Of a stretch of 64,000 nt of DNA, positions 63,907-64,000 are shown piece after piece. Numbering within the stretch: the stretch's first letter is position 1; every line of letters starts with the position of its first letter. The notes under the pieces are model-generated. The model had not been told where the DNA came from and made no database searches. It saw only the letters and a list, made by a program, of their open reading frames with translations. Location of the stretch: assembly GCA_033239005.1 (NCBI GenBank), contig BSQZ01000001.1:16430500-16494499 (forward strand), written 5' to 3'. This DNA is from Lamellibrachia satsuma (taxonomy: Eukaryota; Annelida; Polychaeta; Sabellida; Siboglinidae). Both the position numbers and the translations under genes were made by a program.

Positions 63907-64000
63907 ATGCCCAATATTGAACCGGATGAAGCAATGGAGTGGCTCATCCTGCGCTACTTCAGTCTCGTTATCTGGACAGTCATCATCATGTTGTTGACCA
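63907..64000 (+). CDS. Partial frame running off the right edge
   Basis: ATG at 63907 opens MPNIEPDEAMEWLILRYF followed by a hydrophobic stretch (SLVIWTVIIMLLT), open to the window end. An acceptor-like attatatag lies just before it. It is possibly the N-terminus of a small membrane protein or the second exon of the preceding candidate. Confidence 0.35.
   Translation, partial: MPNIEPDEAMEWLILRYFSLVIWTVIIMLLT

Overview
This window is animal nuclear DNA, probably from a marine invertebrate: AT-rich intergenic sequence, GT-AG introns of up to several kb, and a very dense and diverse load of mobile elements. The sequence does not fix the species. The clearest host gene is a CENATAC (CCDC84) orthologue on the plus strand, built from eight exons between 16858 and 37861. 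It encodes a minor-spliceosome factor and looks intact. A second host locus on the minus strand (about 10438-14428) holds an exon for the P2X7-type C-terminal zinc-binding domain, interrupted by an in-frame stop; unassigned exon-like blocks lie upstream of it.

Layout. 1-3960: fragment of a CR1/Rex-like LINE, then a decayed Gypsy element with a 3' LTR. 3960-16850: intergenic sequence with a TTAACG-rich array, a dead LINE, CpG-rich blocks, the P2X7-like locus and a local duplication next to CENATAC. 16858-37861: CENATAC, whose introns hold an RTE LINE, two other LINE copies, three copies of one tRNA-derived SINE, TTAA-flanked MITEs and three minisatellites. 40496-41432: a hAT-type non-autonomous element with 8-bp duplications. 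42328-44960: a deletion derivative of a CsRN1-type Gypsy element with nearly identical 128-bp LTRs. 46260-53866: an L2/CR1-type LINE carrying a 2A-like motif. It is split by a TTAA-flanked DNA transposon, which is itself split by a 3.2-kb foldback element whose arms are packed with regulatory-looking motifs.

54480-62980: a degraded Polinton/Maverick-type (adintovirus-like) element. In order it keeps a spliced Pro-rich gene, a C2H2 finger, pieces of a protein-primed DNA polymerase B, an A32/FtsK-type packaging ATPase, two small virion-type genes, a small membrane protein, a retroviral-type integrase with chromodomain, a one-span membrane protein and a capsid-associated protein. Several of these genes have a TATA box a short distance before the start codon, and the genes are packed end to start. 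The polymerase palm is deleted, most genes carry frameshifts, and no major capsid or maturation protease was found, so it is a relic.

Two unrelated retroelements (Gypsy at 2953-3120, LINE at 26375-26634) have independently grown minisatellites out of the DNA encoding their catalytic or near-catalytic motifs.
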